Shown here one piece after another: positions 41,241 through 43,424 of a stretch of 43,424 nucleotides of DNA (positions within the stretch are counted from its first letter, which is position 1; every line of letters starts with the position of its first letter). The stretch comes from Lentisphaeria bacterium (lineage in GTDB: Bacteria; Verrucomicrobiota; Lentisphaeria; Victivallales; Victivallaceae). Made by a program: the position numbers and the translations under genes. The notes under the pieces are model-generated. The model did no database searches. It was not told where the DNA came from and saw only the letters and a list, made by a program, of their open reading frames with translations. The stretch spans positions 1-43,424 of the forward strand of contig JAFVZB010000059.1 in the NCBI GenBank assembly GCA_017508385.1. The letters run 5' to 3'.

Positions 41241-41780
41241 ATGAAAATACTCTTTTTTTCGGATATACACGGAGTTCCGTCAACTCTTGCAAAGGTGCTC
41301 GAACATGCCGATGCTCTCGAAGTTGACCGTCTGGTGATACTCGGAGACCTGCTTTATCACGGTCCCCGCAACGGAGTGCCCGATTTTTACGACCCGAAAC
41401 TGGTTTCTGAAATGCTCAACGCAAGAAAGAACAAGATCCTGACGGTGCGGGGCAACTGCGATTGTGAGGTCGATCAGATGATGCTGGAGTTCCCTGTGTT
41501 GAGCAATTACGCCGAGCTCTCAGCTGACGGCCGCCGATTCTTTCTGACCCACGGTCACGTTTACAACGCCGCCAATCTGCCTCCGGTGCCCGACAACACG
41601 GTGATCGTCCACGGACACACTCATGTTCCGGAAATAACCGGTCTCGCAGACGGAATAGTTATCTTCAATCCCGGTTCGATTTCACTGCCGAAGAACGATC
41701 ATCCCCGTACTTTCGGTTTGAGTATTGACGGTGAGCTTTCGGTACGTCTGCTCGAGGATGGCAGCATCTATATGCAGTAA
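41241..41780 (+). CDS. yfcE: YfcE-type phosphodiesterase
   Basis: 179 residues, a small cytosolic two-metal phosphodiesterase. Motifs are SDIHG at the N-terminus, VILGDLLYHGPRNGVPDFY, VRGNCDCEVDQMM, LTHGHVY and VHGHTHVPE, then FNPGSISLPK. All follow the E. coli YfcE order, including the HGPRN and RGNCD blocks specific to the YfcE subgroup. YfcE is a manganese-dependent phosphodiesterase with activity on artificial substrates; its natural substrate is not settled. It lies 16 bases after mgtC and ends at a terminator. Confidence 0.93.
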   Translation: MKILFFSDIHGVPSTLAKVLEHADALEVDRLVILGDLLYHGPRNGVPDFYDPKLVSEMLNARKNKILTVRGNCDCEVDQMMLEFPVLSNYAELSADGRRFFLTHGHVYNAANLPPVPDNTVIVHGHTHVPEITGLADGIVIFNPGSISLPKNDHPRTFGLSIDGELSVRLLEDGSIYMQ

Positions 41781-41792
41781 AAACGGATAAAC

Positions 41793-41843
41793 AAAAAGAG
41801 GCTGTTGCCACTCTCTTTATGAGGTTCGGCAGCAGCCTTTTTT
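41793..41843 (+). terminator. Intrinsic terminator after yfcE
   Basis: GGCTGTTGCC (41800-41809) pairs with GGCAGCAGCC (41828-41837), one G-U, with an A-run before and TTTTTT (41838-41843) after, then GTTT. The stem is unrelated in sequence to the arnC terminator, yet both carry the same inserted element in the T-tract. Confidence 0.9.
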
Positions 41844-41847
41844 GTTT
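41840..41847 (+). repeat. Target-site duplication, left side of element copy B
   Basis: TTTTGTTT directly before the element; the same eight bases follow it at 42009-42016. It keeps the plus-strand orientation seen at copy A although the element is inverted. Confidence 0.65.
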
Positions 41848-42008
41848 AGCTTTGCTCCTGATATGGGGAGATGATGCGGGGAAAGCGTGAAAACTTCTTT
41901 TCACGAGAAAAGAAGTTTTCCCTCTCTCCCCGCGCCCCTCTCTCCCTTTCAAGAAAAGCGGGGAAACTTTTTTATTTACCTTTACCTATCCGTGTCGGGA
42001 ACAGAGCC
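41848..42008 (-). mobile_element. 161-bp MITE-like palindromic element, copy B (inverted)
   Basis: Plus-strand reading begins AGCTTTGCTCCTGA and ends TCGGGAACAGAGCC. Its reverse complement matches copy A at 152 of 161 positions, with no gap. Differences: one near 20 bp from the GGCT end, two in the AT-rich to G-rich junction, two in the hairpin loop (inverted relative to copy A), two in the right stem arm (weakening it) and two in the AGCT-end repeat. It is flanked by TTTTGTTT on both sides and lies between the convergent yfcE and M20 peptidase genes. Confidence 0.8.
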
Positions 42009-42027
42009 TTTTGTTTTGAAATGCAGC

Positions 42028-43104
42028 TTAAAGTATGTCGAGGAACATGGAAACAAGTTTGTCGATTGAGCTTAAATCAATACACTCCTCAGAACCGTGG
42101 CTGTCTTTTCCGTCAATTCCGGTGATGGCTATCGGACACCCCATCTTCCAGAGGTGGCGGGCATCAGTTGCTCCGCACAATCTGAACGGTTTGCTCTCTC
42201 TTTTGAACGCTTTGTTGTAGGCCGCAAGCACCTTTTGCATTTCTTCGGAGTTCGGGTCGGTCGAAAAGGGAAAGGTCAGTTTTGAGCGGGTCACTTCCAA
42301 GCCGCTGTGTGTTTTTACGAACTCATAGATTTTGTCGAACTCGTTTTCATCGACAACACGGATATTGATGACTGCCGAGGCTTTATCCGGAATACGGTTG
42401 TTGGCATCGCTTGCATTCAATATGGTTACGGCAAGACTTGATCTCCAGTCGTCGATGTCAGCGGGATTTTCCCATTTGTTGATGACATTATGCAATCCGT
42501 TGATGAGTTTTACCACCGGGTCGTCAAACTGCCACGGAGTCGATGAGTGACCTCCTCTGCCGTAGGCGGTGACATTGAGAACCATGATTCCTTTCTGGGC
42601 GTAGATAACGCCGTTTCCGGCATCAATGATAAATCCCATCCTTGTGGCTTTATAGCCTTTTTCAACCATGAATGCGGTCGTTGAACCTCCGATCTCTTCA
42701 TTGGCAGTGAAGATACAGCCGACCTTTTTCCCTGCGGGCAGACTGCACAGGACTTTTGCTGCCGTTACGGCTTGACCCAGGCAATCTTTGCTGCCTCTGG
42801 CGTACAAAATCCCATCTTTTATTACCGGTTCATACTGGCTTTCATTGATTGCCGGAACTACATCGAGGTGGACACAGAGAATATAGTCCTGCACTTTGCC
42901 GGGAGCGGTTGCGGCAAAGAGTACATCACGCTCACCGTCACGCTCCATGGTGCAGTGAAGTCCCCGCTCCGAGAGGAATTTCATCATCTTTGCCTGAGCC
43001 TGATTTACCGCTGCGATGTTGCGGCTTTCAGGTTTGGTTCTGATAAGGTCGCACAGTAAATCAATGTAGGGGTCGCAGTTTTTTGTTGCGTTTTTTTTCA
43101 ACAT
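42028..43104 (-). CDS. M20 family metallopeptidase/deacylase
   Basis: 358 residues from the ATG at 43104, chosen because GGAG (43113-43116) lies 8 bases upstream; the frame extends to 43146 without a ribosome site. Metal and catalytic residues of the M20 fold are visible: LCVHLDVVPA (HxD), LYARGSKDCLGQ, TANEEIGGST (catalytic Glu pair), DAGNG and the last His in GKDSHGSEE. A dimerisation domain lies about 170-280 (GRGGHSSTPWQF). Relatives include DapE, ArgE and carboxypeptidases; the substrate cannot be chosen from sequence. No signal peptide. Convergent with yfcE, with its own promoter. Confidence 0.9.
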   Translation of the reverse strand: MLKKNATKNCDPYIDLLCDLIRTKPESRNIAAVNQAQAKMMKFLSERGLHCTMERDGERDVLFAATAPGKVQDYILCVHLDVVPAINESQYEPVIKDGILYARGSKDCLGQAVTAAKVLCSLPAGKKVGCIFTANEEIGGSTTAFMVEKGYKATRMGFIIDAGNGVIYAQKGIMVLNVTAYGRGGHSSTPWQFDDPVVKLINGLHNVINKWENPADIDDWRSSLAVTILNASDANNRIPDKASAVINIRVVDENEFDKIYEFVKTHSGLEVTRSKLTFPFSTDPNSEEMQKVLAAYNKAFKRESKPFRLCGATDARHLWKMGCPIAITGIDGKDSHGSEECIDLSSIDKLVSMFLDIL

Positions 43105-43133
43105 TTGCTTTTCTCCATTTTGCTGTTGCCGGA

Positions 43134-43162
43134 AATATAGCACCAAACCGGATGTTTTTCAA
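43134..43162 (-). promoter_or_regulatory. Promoter of the M20 peptidase gene
   Basis: On the minus strand, TTGAAA (43157-43162), 17-bp spacer and TATATT (43134-43139), about 30 bases before the start codon. Confidence 0.65.
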
Positions 43163-43173
43163 GATAATAAATA

Positions 43174-43223
43174 GGCTATGTTCCCGGCACGGGTAGGTAA
43201 AGGTGAATAAAAATTATTGTCCC
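43174..43223 (+). mobile_element. Partial relative of the 161-bp element (copy C, GGCT end)
   Basis: GGCTATGTTCCCGG and the following AT-rich segment to GTCCC match the first 49 or so bases of copy A at most positions with one indel. Beyond GTCCC the similarity fades. No TTTTGTTT precedes it; the flank is AATAAATA. It may be a different subfamily with its own interior that runs past the window end. Confidence 0.6.
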
Positions 43224-43424
43224 ATTTGTTGTGAAGAAAAATTTCCGGCGGCGGCGCATTGTGGTCAATCTCGTGCCTTGCTACTGCGCTGCTTCGGTCA
43301 TGTACAGTCGTACACTCCCTGCGCTGCTCGGGCGCAAAACACGACCTTGACTCACACTGCATCCACCGATGCTAATAAGCCGTTTTGCGTTTTGCCGCAA
43401 CCCCAATCTTTTACATATTTCACA
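43224..43424. other. Non-coding end region with nested hairpins
   Basis: No gene supported; together with the promoter and copy C it makes the 320-base gap after the M20 gene. GCGCTGCT occurs twice (43286-43293, 43321-43328). TGTAC (43301-43305) pairs with GTACA (43310-43314) around AGTC, and TGCGC (43320-43324) pairs with GCGCA (43332-43336). This pattern resembles an intergenic palindromic repeat and may be the interior of the copy C element. The minus-strand reading here (43159-43362) is not convincing as a gene. Confidence 0.4.

Noticed and set aside
41871..42125. 84-residue plus-strand frame across element copy B
   Set aside because: The coding look comes from the low-complexity hairpin, and it runs into the antisense of the M20 gene.
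43159..43362. 67-residue minus-strand frame at the right end
   Set aside because: It spans the copy C end and the hairpin-rich repeat; composition is that of a palindromic repeat and there is no ribosome site.
1..43424. CRISPR arrays, tRNA and rRNA genes, prophage
   Set aside because: No regularly spaced repeats, no T-loop or anticodon-arm patterns in the intergenic gaps, and no integrase or phage structural genes were seen.

Overview
The window looks like chromosomal DNA of a Gram-negative bacterium. It encodes BamA, lipid A/undecaprenyl-phosphate sugar enzymes (ArnB, ArnT-like, ArnC), an LPS-kinase-like protein and lipoproteins with clear lipoboxes. The mix of IorAB, stand-alone CoaB, DUF2157/GDYXXLXY proteins and a triple SPFH operon, together with the order rplY-pth-rpsF-ssb-rpsR-rplI-dnaB-bamA, suggests the Planctomycetes-Verrucomicrobia-Lentisphaerae group, most likely a Lentisphaeria/Victivallales gut lineage. 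That placement is inference from content and was not tested by a search. Promoters of sigma-70 type (TTGaca-like -35, TATATT-like -10) and GGAG ribosome sites are common; TTG and GTG starts occur.

Layout. Positions 1-6402 (minus strand) read as one six-gene operon: truB, a gene of unknown function, iorA, iorB and two tandem secreted metallophosphoesterases; the last is cut by the window edge. From 6457 to 6535 there is a divergent promoter region. The plus strand then carries a three-gene DUF2157/GDYXXLXY cluster (6568-9457), a MacA/MacB-type export operon (9537-12916), and BI-1, coaB and an LPS-kinase-like gene (12982-15210). A 404-base gap with a promoter, a terminator-like hairpin and unexplained sequence precedes prs. 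Next comes a long housekeeping run: prs, rplY, pth, rpsF, ssb, rpsR, rplI, dnaB, bamA, mazG, then arnB-arnT-arnC, ending in an intrinsic terminator at 27856-27896.

Positions 28196-38600 hold a compact seven-gene membrane operon: a multi-pass SPFH protein, HflC-like and HflK-like proteins, a P1B metal ATPase with a tandem Cys/His-rich tail, an ABC ATPase with an acidic C-terminal extension, its permease, and a membrane-anchored TPR-like protein. This is the most system-like unit in the window. After it come a CNNM/CorC-type CBS protein, a lipoprotein, MgtC and YfcE (38725-41780), ending in a second intrinsic terminator. An M20 peptidase lies on the minus strand (42028-43104).

The most unusual DNA feature is a 161-bp element with imperfect terminal inverted repeats and a 26-bp central hairpin. 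Two copies at 27900-28060 and 41848-42008 lie in opposite orientations and match at 152 of 161 positions by hand alignment. Each sits in the T-tract of an intrinsic terminator and is flanked by the same 8-bp direct repeat TTTTGTTT, whose orientation follows the terminator rather than the element. A partial third relative begins at 43174. This fits a MITE-like element that inserts into terminator tails. No tRNA, rRNA or CRISPR array was seen.
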